NCBI RefSeq assembly: GCF_018919145.1 | Contig: NZ_JAHLQJ010000008.1 | Location: 124,001 to 188,000, forward strand | Origin: Paenibacillus brevis | Lineage (GTDB): Bacteria > Bacillota > Bacilli > Paenibacillales > Paenibacillaceae | Reading direction: 5' to 3' | Length of the DNA stretch: 64,000 nt | Shown here: piece by piece, positions 1 through 8,072 of the stretch | Position numbering within the stretch: position 1 is the stretch's first letter | Layout of the letters: each line of letters begins with the position of its first letter | Position numbers and translations under genes: made by a program | The notes under the pieces: model-generated | The model's input: the letters and a program-made list of their open reading frames with translations, nothing else | Told to the model about the DNA's origin: nothing | Database searches by the model: none

Positions 1-1
1 A

Positions 2-616
2 GTCGTGGGAAATAAAGAGAAAGGGGAATCGCCTGATAACAAAAAAAGAGTGGTGCCGATTACGCTTCTCAAGCACGTGGGTCTGGCGGTATTTAATCGT
101 GACCGGCTGGTCGGATGGTTGGGGGAGCCGTTAAGCAAGAGCACTAACTATGCGCTGAATGAGGTCAATACCACCTCCGGGTACATCGAGGGGCCTGAGG
201 GAGGAATCGTTGGCTTTGAAGTAAGGAGAACAAAGAGCGACATTAAGGTGAAATTGGGCGAAGACAATATTCCCGAGTTTACCGTTAAAATGACGATGGA
301 GACTGACCTGAACTCAGTCCAAAGCACGGTGGATCTGCAAAAATCTGACACGGTTGAATGGATCAACAGGAAAATTGAGCAAAAGGTGGACAACTATGTC
401 ACGCGGGATCTTCGAATTATTCAGGAGAAATACGGTACCGACGTATTCGGCTTTGGCGAGGCGCTTCACCGGAAGTATCCCAAGCTGTGGAAGAAGCTGA
501 GAAACCATTGGGATGAGCAATTTAAACAATGCAAAATCACCGTGAAATCAAAAGTGGCTGTTAGAAGGATCGGCTCCATTGTTCAACCTGTAAAGCGGGA
601 GATGAAAGAACAATGA
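2..616 (+). CDS. Ger(x)C family spore germination protein, C-terminal part (5' truncated by window)
   Basis: The reading frame is open to the window edge, so this is the C-terminal ~205 residues of a longer protein (family members are ~370-400 residues). The segment GLAVFNRDRLVGWL followed by a long mixed alpha/beta domain is typical of the GerAC/GerKC C-terminal domain. These lipoproteins are the C subunit of nutrient germinant receptors in the spore inner membrane. The next gene overlaps its stop codon (ATGA), and a GerAB-type permease follows, so this is the end of a germination-receptor operon. The A subunit would lie upstream, outside the window. Family assignment is firm; which receptor (GerA, GerB or GerK type) cannot be told. 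Confidence 0.88.
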   Translation, partial: VVGNKEKGESPDNKKRVVPITLLKHVGLAVFNRDRLVGWLGEPLSKSTNYALNEVNTTSGYIEGPEGGIVGFEVRRTKSDIKVKLGEDNIPEFTVKMTMETDLNSVQSTVDLQKSDTVEWINRKIEQKVDNYVTRDLRIIQEKYGTDVFGFGEALHRKYPKLWKKLRNHWDEQFKQCKITVKSKVAVRRIGSIVQPVKREMKEQ

Positions 617-834
617 ACTGGTATATTATTTTGCTGCTGGTTATGGTATACACCCTCATTAAAGAGGGATTGCAACTCAAGAAACGGGCATTGCGCAGGG
701 ACCGTATCGTCTTTACCTTGCTATGGATGATGACTCTTGCTGTTCTGTTGACGGAATGGCGGGGAAATTCTGTGATCCGGCCCTTGGATTGGATTCGAGC
801 GGCAACCTGGCCATTAAGCCGCTGGCTTGGCTAA
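613..834 (+). CDS. Small membrane protein of germination operon
   Basis: A 73-residue protein whose ATG overlaps the stop of the GerC gene by four bases, implying translational coupling. It has one N-terminal hydrophobic stretch (YIILLLVMVYTLI), a basic patch, then a second hydrophobic segment around residues 35-45 (FTLLWMMTLAVLL). I do not recognise a named family. Its place between the C and B subunit genes suggests an accessory subunit of the receptor, comparable to the small GerD/GerW-like or 2TM extras known beside some ger operons, but that is inference. The overlapping frame at 723-1064 has no ribosome binding site and is a shadow. Confidence 0.7.
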   Translation: MNWYIILLLVMVYTLIKEGLQLKKRALRRDRIVFTLLWMMTLAVLLTEWRGNSVIRPLDWIRAATWPLSRWLG

Positions 835-852
835 ATATATGGGGGAATAACT

Positions 853-1941
853 ATGAAAACACCGTCCATTACAATCGACCAATTTTTTATTTTGACCTTT
901 GGATTGACCATGGGCACTTCGATCTTGGTCACCCCGTCCGGGCTTGCCGGCATTGCGCGGGAGGATGCGTGGTTGGCCGCATTACTATCTATGGCCATCA
1001 ACCTGCTTATGGTCTGTATCTATATCGTACTTACCCGACTTTACCCAGGCAGCAATTTATTTGAACTATTCGAGAATATCCTTGGAAAATGGTGCGGCAA
1101 AGCCTTGTCTCTGTTTTATCTCTTTTACATATTGATTTTAACCGGGACACTGCTTGGTAATCTTGGGTTTTTCCTGACGAGCGAGATGATACCCGAAACC
1201 CCGATCGAAGCGACCCAAATCTTATTTCTCATTGCGGCAGTTGTATGTGCAAGGCTTGGTATTGTTGTATTGGCAAGAGTTGGAGAGTTAATGTTTCCTT
1301 TTATCATCGTGCTGTTCCTTGTGCTTGTTCTAACGCTGATTCCGCAGATTCACTTGGATTTCATTCTCCCCATCTTCGATGACGGAATTGCCCCTATTAT
1401 TAAGGCAGGTTCCCACGCTGCGGTATTTCAAGAATTGCTTATTATGATGGTATTCATTCCATTAGTCCAGGAGAAGAAGAAGGGGGAACGGGCTTATCTC
1501 GGAGGTGCATTGCTAGGAGGGATATTTCTTACACTTCTTGTTTTACTTAGTGTGCTGGTTCTTGGGATTGAACAGACAGAAAACAGTTCATTTCCGGCCT
1601 ACGCCTTGGCTAAGACGATTAATGTGGGGAATTTCCTGCAGCGTGTGGAAGGAATTCTGGTGATGATATGGATTTTGACCTTTTTCATTAAAATCTCACT
1701 GTTATTCTTCTCCATGCTGAAAGGAATGAGAGTTGTGTTTGGTTTGAAGGAAGAGGGGATGCTAATTAATACGTTTTCTGTGCTCATCATTCTGGTCGCA
1801 TGGGAAACCTACGTCAATTCCGTGTACATAGGAGAAATCATTCAAAAGGTCTGGTTCAGCTATGCCCTGCTCCATTTGGTCTTTGTCCCGTTTCTGCTCT
1901 GCCTGATCGGAATAATCAAGCGAAGACTGCTTCGAAAATAA
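853..1941 (+). CDS. GerAB-type spore germination permease
   Basis: This 362-residue protein has about ten hydrophobic segments and starts with the SITIDQFFILTFGLTMGTSIL pattern typical of the B subunit of germination receptors (spore germination family of the APC superfamily). It would sit in the spore inner membrane and sense or gate nutrient germinants together with the A and C subunits. A GGGGG ribosome binding site lies just before the ATG, 18 bases after the small membrane-protein gene. Length matches the family (~360-370). No clear terminator follows within the 99-base gap before ung. Confidence 0.9.
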   Translation: MKTPSITIDQFFILTFGLTMGTSILVTPSGLAGIAREDAWLAALLSMAINLLMVCIYIVLTRLYPGSNLFELFENILGKWCGKALSLFYLFYILILTGTLLGNLGFFLTSEMIPETPIEATQILFLIAAVVCARLGIVVLARVGELMFPFIIVLFLVLVLTLIPQIHLDFILPIFDDGIAPIIKAGSHAAVFQELLIMMVFIPLVQEKKKGERAYLGGALLGGIFLTLLVLLSVLVLGIEQTENSSFPAYALAKTINVGNFLQRVEGILVMIWILTFFIKISLLFFSMLKGMRVVFGLKEEGMLINTFSVLIILVAWETYVNSVYIGEIIQKVWFSYALLHLVFVPFLLCLIGIIKRRLLRK

Positions 1942-1977
1942 GGTGAATTTGACTTCTTTGCTTTGTTCATTCATTGC

Positions 1978-2001
1978 TTGACCTCGCTCTCTCAGATAGA
2001 A
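1978..2001 (+). promoter_or_regulatory. Possible sigma-A promoter for ung
   Basis: TTGACC at 1978-1983 is followed, at about 16 bases, by an AATAAT-like -10 box. It lies in the gap before ung and about 40 bases from its start. The -10 box is only partly consensus, so this is tentative. Confidence 0.3.
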
Positions 2002-2040
2002 TAATAGGCAGAGTGTTCTACAAGAGAGGAGCCGCCAAAG

Positions 2041-2709
2041 ATGTTTGGTAACGATTGGGATATTGTTTTACAGGATGAAATCGAGAAATCATACTTTCAA
2101 GAGCTTCGCTATGCGCTGGCCCGTGAATACAAACTACATACCGTATTTCCGCCCAAAGAGCTATTATTTTCCGCGTTGAAGCTGACACCTTATGAGAGCA
2201 CGCGAGTCGTCATACTTGGTCAGGACCCTTATCACGGTCCGGGGCAGGCGCATGGCCTGAGCTTCTCGGTGAAGCCGGGAGTGCGTATTCCTCCTTCCCT
2301 GCAAAATATATATAAGGAGCTGGAGCAGGATCTTGGCCTGCAGCCGCCGAACCACGGCTATCTGCTGCCTTGGGCAGAGCAGGGAGTGCTGCTTCTGAAT
2401 GCGGTATTGACTGTACGGCAGGGCCAGCCTAATTCCCATAAAGGGCTGGGCTGGGAGCAGTTCACCGATGCGGTAATGATGAAATTGAATGAGCGTGAGG
2501 CGCCGCTGGTGTTCATCCTTTGGGGAAGCTATGCCCAGCAAAAGGGAGCCTTTATTGACCGGGATCGTCATATGGTGATTCAATCTCCGCATCCCAGTCC
2601 GTTTTCGGCGCATAGAGGTTTCTTAGGCAGCAGGCCTTTTTCACGAACAAATACCTTTCTTGAACAGCATGGCATGCCGAAGATTGACTGGGCGTTGCCG
2701 AACCTGTAA
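2041..2709 (+). CDS. ung: Uracil-DNA glycosylase (family 1)
   Basis: Removes uracil from DNA as the first step of base-excision repair in the cytoplasm. The family-1 hallmarks are present: GQDPYHGPGQAHG at residues 60-72 with catalytic Asp62, the LLLNAVLTVR segment near residue 117, and the HPSPFSAHRGF DNA-intercalation loop starting at His184. At 222 residues it is full length. A GAGAGGAG ribosome binding site precedes the ATG. It is transcribed alone or with the following MOSC gene, which begins 47 bases after the stop. Confidence 0.97.
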   Translation: MFGNDWDIVLQDEIEKSYFQELRYALAREYKLHTVFPPKELLFSALKLTPYESTRVVILGQDPYHGPGQAHGLSFSVKPGVRIPPSLQNIYKELEQDLGLQPPNHGYLLPWAEQGVLLLNAVLTVRQGQPNSHKGLGWEQFTDAVMMKLNEREAPLVFILWGSYAQQKGAFIDRDRHMVIQSPHPSPFSAHRGFLGSRPFSRTNTFLEQHGMPKIDWALPNL

Positions 2710-2756
2710 GCAGCAGATGAAGGGATATGACACTATACAACAGGGAGAGCAGAGCT

Positions 2757-3500
2757 ATGCAACCGATCATCGGTGAGATCCGGGACATCAACCGCTACCC
2801 GGTAAAATCATTTGCAGGAGAAGCGCTGGAAGTATGCGATATAGAGCCTTATGGCCTGGTGGGCGACCGGTTTTGCGCATTTTATGATGAGACCAAAGAA
2901 GGCTGGTCGCGCTTCGTAACGGCAAGGAATATTCCCGGTCTGTTATCCTATCATGCCAAATTCATCGATGGTGCTATCGAAGTAACCACTCCTGAAGGGA
3001 CAGTCCTCGGCTGGGATGAGCGGCTCCTGGACGAAATTCAGAAGCTGTCCAAGAAGCCGATAACCATGTCCAGGCTGCGTGATCCGCACCCGCAATTTCC
3101 GCATTTGCTGTCCGTGGATGAGGCAAGTGTGCTTATTGTTACAGATGCAAGCCTGAGAAGGCTGGAAGAGGTATGGGGCCAGCCCGTGGATCATCGGCGG
3201 TTCCGGGGTAATTTTGTTGTAGCGGTGAGAGATGATTCTATCTTTGAAGGGGACTGGATCGGACAGCGTCTCGGCATTGGCGAGGCGGAATTACAGATAG
3301 ACAGTTACTGCGAGCGTTGTGTCATGATTACGATGAACCCGGATAACCTGGACAGAGATCCTTCTTTGCTAAAGAAGGTGCACCAGAATTTCTCTCTTCG
3401 GTTTGGGGTATATGCTTCTGTCGTAAAGCCGGGGAGGGTTCAATTAGGCGACCAGGTGAAGCTGCTTGACAACCCGGAGGCAGACGCATTGCGCGCCTAG
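2757..3500 (+). CDS. MOSC domain-containing protein
   Basis: A 247-residue cytoplasmic protein with an N-terminal beta-barrel part (EIRDINRYPVKSFAGE, typical of MOSC_N) and a MOSC domain ending with the conserved cysteine in DSYCERCVMITM (around residue 195). MOSC proteins move sulfur or bind the molybdenum cofactor and often reduce N-hydroxylated compounds; the actual substrate here is unknown. I prefer the ATG at 2757 because GGGAGAG lies 7 bases before it. An in-frame ATG at 2727 would add ten residues but has its Shine-Dalgarno too close. A terminator hairpin follows. Confidence 0.87.
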   Translation: MQPIIGEIRDINRYPVKSFAGEALEVCDIEPYGLVGDRFCAFYDETKEGWSRFVTARNIPGLLSYHAKFIDGAIEVTTPEGTVLGWDERLLDEIQKLSKKPITMSRLRDPHPQFPHLLSVDEASVLIVTDASLRRLEEVWGQPVDHRRFRGNFVVAVRDDSIFEGDWIGQRLGIGEAELQIDSYCERCVMITMNPDNLDRDPSLLKKVHQNFSLRFGVYASVVKPGRVQLGDQVKLLDNPEADALRA

Positions 3501-3513
3501 AATTCGGAATAGG

Positions 3514-3566
3514 TAAGGGTGTTCTTCTTCATCACAGATGAATGAAGGGACACTCTTGTTTTTTTT
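3514..3566 (+). terminator. Rho-independent terminator after MOSC gene
   Basis: A long, imperfect hairpin whose inner stem is TTCATC/GATGAA and outer arms pair AAGGGTGTTC with GGGACACTCTT, followed by a run of eight T after one G. It ends the ung/MOSC transcription unit. Confidence 0.75.
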
Positions 3567-3582
3567 ACAAAATTATGAAAAT

Positions 3583-3644
3583 TTAGATATTCAAAAGATA
3601 TAAATTGGTATATAATGGACTTAAACCTAATGATAGCGCTTCCA
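3583..3644 (+). promoter_or_regulatory. Glucanase promoter with cre (CcpA) site
   Basis: A perfect TATAAT -10 box sits at 3611-3616, with only weak -35 candidates upstream. TGATAGCGCTTCCA at 3631-3644 matches 13 of 14 positions of the catabolite-responsive element TGWAARCGYTWNCA and would lie just after the start of transcription, where CcpA binding blocks expression. The implied leader before the glucanase start is about 160 bases; I see no clear riboswitch or antiterminator target in it. Confidence 0.6.
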
Positions 3645-3783
3645 ATTTGGGTTTCAGAGTACGGCGCGCGACGTGCTTTGAGATAGATGAACTATGTGAG
3701 GTGATAGAGAGGTTACCCAGGTAGATTTCTGCTTTGATGTATCATTCTATGAAGCTCTCATTTTAAAAATGGAGGGGAAAATG

Positions 3784-5019
3784 ATGCTTAGAAGAGGAAA
3801 AGTAGTTGCGCTATTTGTGATCTTTACGTTGATATTGTCGATGATGCCCCCAATGAAGGCAAACGCTGCAACCTGGAACCTGGTCTGGAGTGATGAGTTC
3901 AACGGGACTTCTCTGAACACCTCCAACTGGGTTGCCGAAACCGGTACCGGAAGCGGTGGCTGGGGCAACAATGAGCTGCAATACTACACCAATCGTTCGC
4001 AGAATCTGCAAGTTACCGGTGGTAATCTCGTCATCACGGCTCTTAAAGAGAATTATGGCGGCATGCAATACACATCCGCCCGCATTAAGACGCAAGGTCT
4101 GAAGAGCTTCACTTACGGGAAGATTGAAGCTCGCATCAAGCTGCCTTCCGGTCAAGGGCTTTGGCCTGCCTTCTGGATGCTGGGCGACAATATCAGTTCG
4201 GTAGGCTGGCCGAGAAGCGGCGAGATCGACATCATGGAACGGATCAATTATGAATCCAACGTTCATGGTACCGTGCACTGGGATGCAAATGGCTATGCCT
4301 CCTTCGGCAGAGCATCGGGAGCTCTCGATTTCAGTCAATATCATGTATACAGCATTGAATGGGATGCGAATTATATCCGCTGGTTCGTAGATGGCGTTCA
4401 GTTCAACGAGATTCTTATTCAGAACGGGACCGGTAATACCGAGGAATTTCAGAAGCCTTTTTTCATACTGCTTAATATGGCTGTAGGCGGGAATTGGCCG
4501 GGGTCTCCGAACGGTTCAACCCCATTTCCTTCCCAAATGCTTGTTGATTATGTTCGAGTCTATCAACAGTCCAATTCCTCCAGTATTGTCAACAATGGAG
4601 TATATACTCTGACCTCCAAGGTCAGCGGTAAAGTGCTGGATGTTCTGGATGTGTCCACCGCTAACGGTGCAAAAATGCAGCAATGGACCAATTATACCGC
4701 AGCGAACCAACAATTCAGACTAACTGATACAGGGGATGGCTATTACAAGCTAACGGCTATTCATAGCGGCAAATGCCTTGATGTCCCAAGCGGAGCGAAT
4801 ACGGTAGGACTCCGGCTTCAGCAATGGGATGATAACGGCAGCAATGCCCAGAAGTGGAAGCTGGTAGATATGGGCGGCGGTTATTACAAGCTCGTCAACA
4901 AAGCCAGCGGGCTGGTCATGGATGTGTCCAATTCCTCCACGGCTGACGGAGCGGTTGTACAGCAGTGGAATGATAACGGAACGGATGCCCAGAGATGGTT
5001 TCTGACTCGTATACAATAA
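3784..5019 (+). CDS. Secreted GH16 endo-beta-glucanase (laminarinase-like) with C-terminal ricin-type (CBM13) domain
   Basis: An extracellular enzyme predicted to cleave beta-1,3-glucans such as laminarin or fungal wall glucan. A signal peptide of about 28 residues ends at ANA. The GH16 domain covers roughly residues 30-260 and carries the catalytic motif GEIDIMER (nucleophile Glu147, Asp149, acid/base Glu152 in this numbering). The last ~135 residues form a beta-trefoil with three QxW repeats (MQQW, LQQW, VQQW), a ricin/CBM13 sugar-binding module. GGAGGGG is 6 bases before the ATG at 3784; the in-frame ATGs at 3769 and 3781 overlap or crowd it. Exact specificity (1,3 versus 1,3-1,4) is not decided by sequence. 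A cre site implies glucose repression. Confidence 0.93.
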   Translation: MLRRGKVVALFVIFTLILSMMPPMKANAATWNLVWSDEFNGTSLNTSNWVAETGTGSGGWGNNELQYYTNRSQNLQVTGGNLVITALKENYGGMQYTSARIKTQGLKSFTYGKIEARIKLPSGQGLWPAFWMLGDNISSVGWPRSGEIDIMERINYESNVHGTVHWDANGYASFGRASGALDFSQYHVYSIEWDANYIRWFVDGVQFNEILIQNGTGNTEEFQKPFFILLNMAVGGNWPGSPNGSTPFPSQMLVDYVRVYQQSNSSSIVNNGVYTLTSKVSGKVLDVLDVSTANGAKMQQWTNYTAANQQFRLTDTGDGYYKLTAIHSGKCLDVPSGANTVGLRLQQWDDNGSNAQKWKLVDMGGGYYKLVNKASGLVMDVSNSSTADGAVVQQWNDNGTDAQRWFLTRIQ

Positions 5020-5032
5020 GCAGCATCTAGGC

Positions 5033-5071
5033 GAGCCCGTTCTCCGCATTTTGCGGAGGACGGGCTTTTAA
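5033..5071 (+). terminator. Terminator after glucanase
   Basis: A perfect stem AGCCCGTTCTCCGC / GCGGAGGACGGGCT with an ATTTT-type loop, followed by TTTA. It is GC-rich and strong despite the short T run. Confidence 0.85.
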
Positions 5072-5155
5072 AGTTATCATTGCTTTAGGAGGAATCAGCC
5101 TTGGGGCTGTGGCTTTGGTAGAATGACCATAGGAAGATCAGGCGTAGGAGCGGCT

Positions 5156-5515
5156 CTAACCGGCAGTAATTTTATTATCTTCCCTCTCCTGAAAAACACT
5201 GATTTTGTTGCCGTCGGGGTCAGCAAACCAAAACGAATACGTACCCCACGGCTTTTTTTCGGGTGTTGAGATTACCTCAATATCGGGAATTTCCCGCAAC
5301 AACCGCCCGTATTCCGCATCGAGATCCACGACCCCGAATGTTAACCAAATATTTTTTTCCTTTGCCACGGTTACGCCGCCCGGATTATAAATAGCGACTT
5401 TACCGAATCCGTAATGGCTCCCCTCTACAAACGGTTCCTCTTGCAGAACAACCTTGTAAAATTCCGCGAGACGAGATGCGTTATCGGTCTCGATACATAC
5501 TCCGCCAAATTTCAT
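5156..5515 (-). CDS. VOC (glyoxalase/bleomycin-resistance) family protein
   Basis: A 119-residue single VOC module starting MKFGGVCIETDNASRLAEFY, a typical first beta-alpha unit, and ending WGTYSFWFADPDGNKISVFQ, the classic final strand with a metal-binding-type DPDGN turn. Such proteins act as small metalloenzymes or ligand-binding proteins; substrate unknown. It starts 35 bases downstream of the tRNA-Pro gene on the same strand, so it may be cotranscribed with it. AGGGTG precedes the ATG. Confidence 0.85.
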   Translation of the reverse strand: MKFGGVCIETDNASRLAEFYKVVLQEEPFVEGSHYGFGKVAIYNPGGVTVAKEKNIWLTFGVVDLDAEYGRLLREIPDIEVISTPEKKPWGTYSFWFADPDGNKISVFQEREDNKITAG

Positions 5516-5549
5516 GATTTCACCCTTGTCAAAAATTTATCTGTTTTTC

Positions 5550-5626
5550 TGGTCGAGACGACAGGATTTGAACCTGCGGCCTCTTGCTCCCGAAGCAAGC
5601 ACTCTACCAAGCTGAGCTACGTCTCG
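5550..5626 (-). tRNA. tRNA-Pro (anticodon CGG), CCA encoded
   Basis: On the minus strand a full cloverleaf can be read: acceptor stem CGAGACG/CGTCTCG, D arm with GCTCAGCTTGGTAGAG, anticodon stem CTTGC/GCAAG around loop TTCGGGA (anticodon CGG at 5590-5592), T arm with GGTTCAAATCC, discriminator A and a genomically encoded CCA. It reads proline CCG codons. Length is 77 bases. No other tRNA is adjacent. Confidence 0.95.
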
Positions 5627-5816
5627 AAGCAACAATCATTGAAATACAACTAAAGTATACTCCTTTCAACGAAGCTGTAAAGCGGGGGTTCCAAATGCGT
5701 AGAAATAGACTCCTTATCCATGGATTGCCGCATTGAGGGCTTGCGTATCCCGACCTAAAATGGATATGAATTCAGGATTAAGCTTGGCTATCTATTTTTG
5801 GGGAGGGATTAGGAAA

Positions 5817-7940
5817 TTGAAGAGATACTGGCTTTTTCCGGTTGCAATTATTTTAATCATGCTAGCTTGTTGGTTAAGCTTCAACTTGATTCGCCATGGC
5901 GGGGCAGGCAACAAAGAGTTACATGAAAACCCGGAATCCCCGGGAATGAAGGCAGCGGAATATGGTTCGGGGACGCTTCCTATCAAAATTTTCACAGATA
6001 GCGGGAAAAGCAGCGAGAACTACTTATCTCCATTATATGAAGTGAACGTTCACCAGGATATCGTTTATGCCAGCAAGAAGAACGAGACCGATGCGGCCGA
6101 ACCCTTGACGTTGGACTTGTATGAGCCGGTCGAAGGCGGCACCGCGCCCAGGCCGGTCTTTATATTCATCCATGGCGGAGGATATAAGGAAGGGGTCAAG
6201 GAGGATGCGGGTGAAATCTCGATGGAGCTTGCCCGCAGAGGATATGCGGTTCTTTCCATGAATTACAGACTCAAGTCGGTGCCCTTCGCCAACTTTCAGA
6301 AGACTCTGTCTGATGCTTATGAGGATATCATGGATGTGATCACCTGGGTGCGCTTGAATGAGAAGACCTATAGTCTGAATAGCGGACGGATTGCATTAGG
6401 CGGAGATTCTGCCGGAGGGTATTTGGCAATCAATTTTGCGAATGAGTATTTGAAGCAGGATCCAAGCTTTGTAAAACCGATCTTTGCGCTGATCGATCTA
6501 TACGGCGGAACCCTAGAGAGTGAGGCGCATCCGAATCTGCCGCCTGTCCTGATGATCCACGGCACGAATGACGCGATGATTCCTTATGAACAGAGTGTTG
6601 TATTGGCTTCGAATCTGGATCGGGCGGGGATTTATAACAATCTGTTCACGATGGAAGGCGTCGGCCATGATTATAAGGATCCTAGGTACTTCAGCGAGAT
6701 TACCGAGACGACAGCCTATTTCTTATGGAATGTTATGGGGAATCCGGAGCATGAGTGGCTTCCGAAGTATACCGGCATTGTCGCTGCATCCGGGGATCGG
6801 ATTGATATTTCCTTGCCGGAGAGATATGTTCATCATACTGTCAACAGAGCAATTCGAGTTACATTGCCGGAGGGCTGGGAGCTAGGAGAACAAACAGATC
6901 AAGCTGTGCTGAGTCTCCAATTGCCGTCCGGGCTCCAGCGGGGCAACCGGCACGTGCATATTGCTTTGGAGGAATACGGGGAAGAAGGGTTACAGGAATT
7001 CGGATTGAGTGTGAATGTCGTGGATCCGATAAGGGTCGGCTATGAAACTTACTTTAGCCGGAATGAACAGTTGATTAAAACCCGTTTGCAGCTTACGAAT
7101 CAATCGAACCGCGATTACAGAGGCTTAGTACGAATAGAATACTCAACCTATACAAAGAAGGAACAATGTAGCTTTTCAAGAAGAGTAGATCTGCTGGAAC
7201 CGGGTCAAAGCATCGTTATGGATATTCCGGAGTTAGCAGGGGGAAAGAGGCTTCTCAGCGTATTCGATGCATCCGGCGGCATTATGCAGAAGACAGAGAG
7301 CCAGGCTTCGGTGCTGGTTGTACCGAAGCTCAAACAAGAAATCCGGATTGACGGCCGCCTGAAGGATTGGAGCGACGCTTCTGCTGCTGCATTTCAAGTG
7401 AATGAACAGCGGATGAAGGATTGGACGGGCATGGAAGATCTCTCCGCCACAGGAACGATCAGCTGGGATCAGAAAAACCTGTATCTGGGGCTGCAGGTAG
7501 CCGATGATGTTCACCGTCAGACGGATGAAGGGGGCGAAATCTGGAGAGGAGACGGCGTGCAGATCGGAATTGGTATTGCCAATGACGATGGCAGTGTACC
7601 GCAGCAATATCATGAATTCGGGTTGGCAATGCAGGATGAGGCTCATTTGACGAAATGGCGATGGATTGCTCCAAGGGGCTTCGGGGCCGGAGAGCCGGAG
7701 AGCTTAGATTTCGCAGTTCGGCGAAGCGAGGATGCCGGAATCACCTTTTATGAAGCCGCCATTCCCTGGACCGAATTGATTCAGGACAGCGAACTTATCC
7801 ATCCGGGATTGAAATTGAAATTTTCGCTGCTGGTCAATGATAATGATGGAGCAGGACGTAAAGGCTGGCTGGAATATAACAGCGGAATAGGGACGTCCAA
7901 GGATGCAAATCTGTTCGGGGATATATTTTTGATGGAATAA
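5817..7940 (+). CDS. Membrane-anchored or secreted alpha/beta-hydrolase esterase with C-terminal CBM9-like domain
   Basis: A 707-residue two-part enzyme. After an N-terminal hydrophobic segment (YWLFPVAIILIMLACW, signal anchor or weak lipobox) comes an esterase domain of the BD-FAE/acetyl-esterase type: oxyanion HGGG at residues 119-122, nucleophile GGDSAGG with Ser198, Asp252 in HGTNDAMIP and His284 in GVGHDY. A middle beta-rich region follows, and the last ~200 residues (IDGRLKDWSD..., ISWDQKNLYLGLQVADD) resemble CBM9-like carbohydrate-binding domains. It probably removes acyl groups from plant or microbial polysaccharide. I choose the TTG at 5817 because GGGGAGGG lies 9 bases upstream; in-frame ATG 5760 and TTG 5733 have no ribosome binding site. 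Confidence 0.82.
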   Translation: MKRYWLFPVAIILIMLACWLSFNLIRHGGAGNKELHENPESPGMKAAEYGSGTLPIKIFTDSGKSSENYLSPLYEVNVHQDIVYASKKNETDAAEPLTLDLYEPVEGGTAPRPVFIFIHGGGYKEGVKEDAGEISMELARRGYAVLSMNYRLKSVPFANFQKTLSDAYEDIMDVITWVRLNEKTYSLNSGRIALGGDSAGGYLAINFANEYLKQDPSFVKPIFALIDLYGGTLESEAHPNLPPVLMIHGTNDAMIPYEQSVVLASNLDRAGIYNNLFTMEGVGHDYKDPRYFSEITETTAYFLWNVMGNPEHEWLPKYTGIVAASGDRIDISLPERYVHHTVNRAIRVTLPEGWELGEQTDQAVLSLQLPSGLQRGNRHVHIALEEYGEEGLQEFGLSVNVVDPIRVGYETYFSRNEQLIKTRLQLTNQSNRDYRGLVRIEYSTYTKKEQCSFSRRVDLLEPGQSIVMDIPELAGGKRLLSVFDASGGIMQKTESQASVLVVPKLKQEIRIDGRLKDWSDASAAAFQVNEQRMKDWTGMEDLSATGTISWDQKNLYLGLQVADDVHRQTDEGGEIWRGDGVQIGIGIANDDGSVPQQYHEFGLAMQDEAHLTKWRWIAPRGFGAGEPESLDFAVRRSEDAGITFYEAAIPWTELIQDSELIHPGLKLKFSLLVNDNDGAGRKGWLEYNSGIGTSKDANLFGDIFLME

Positions 7941-7954
7941 AGCCCCTTGTCTTT

Positions 7955-7998
7955 GGCGGGTTTGCGTGGCTACTGCGCAGAACCCGCCTTTTTTATTT
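7955..7998 (+). terminator. Terminator after esterase
   Basis: Stem GGCGGGTT/AACCCGCC with inner TGCG/CGCA pairing, followed by TTTTTTATTTT. Strong rho-independent terminator. Confidence 0.9.
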
Positions 7999-8072
7999 TC
8001 TGGGTTCACCTGTCAGAAGAGCGTCGAGCCACCGCTGACCGGCACTATTGCAGATCGTTGAAGCTTTGAAAC

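Noticed and set aside
723..1064. A 113-codon frame overlapping the small germination protein and permease genes
   Set aside because: Out of frame with both supported genes, without a ribosome binding site or family signal.
5071..5155. AGGAGG followed by TTG at about 5088-5104 suggesting a small gene
   Set aside because: The frame closes after a few codons; it is probably chance or a remnant.
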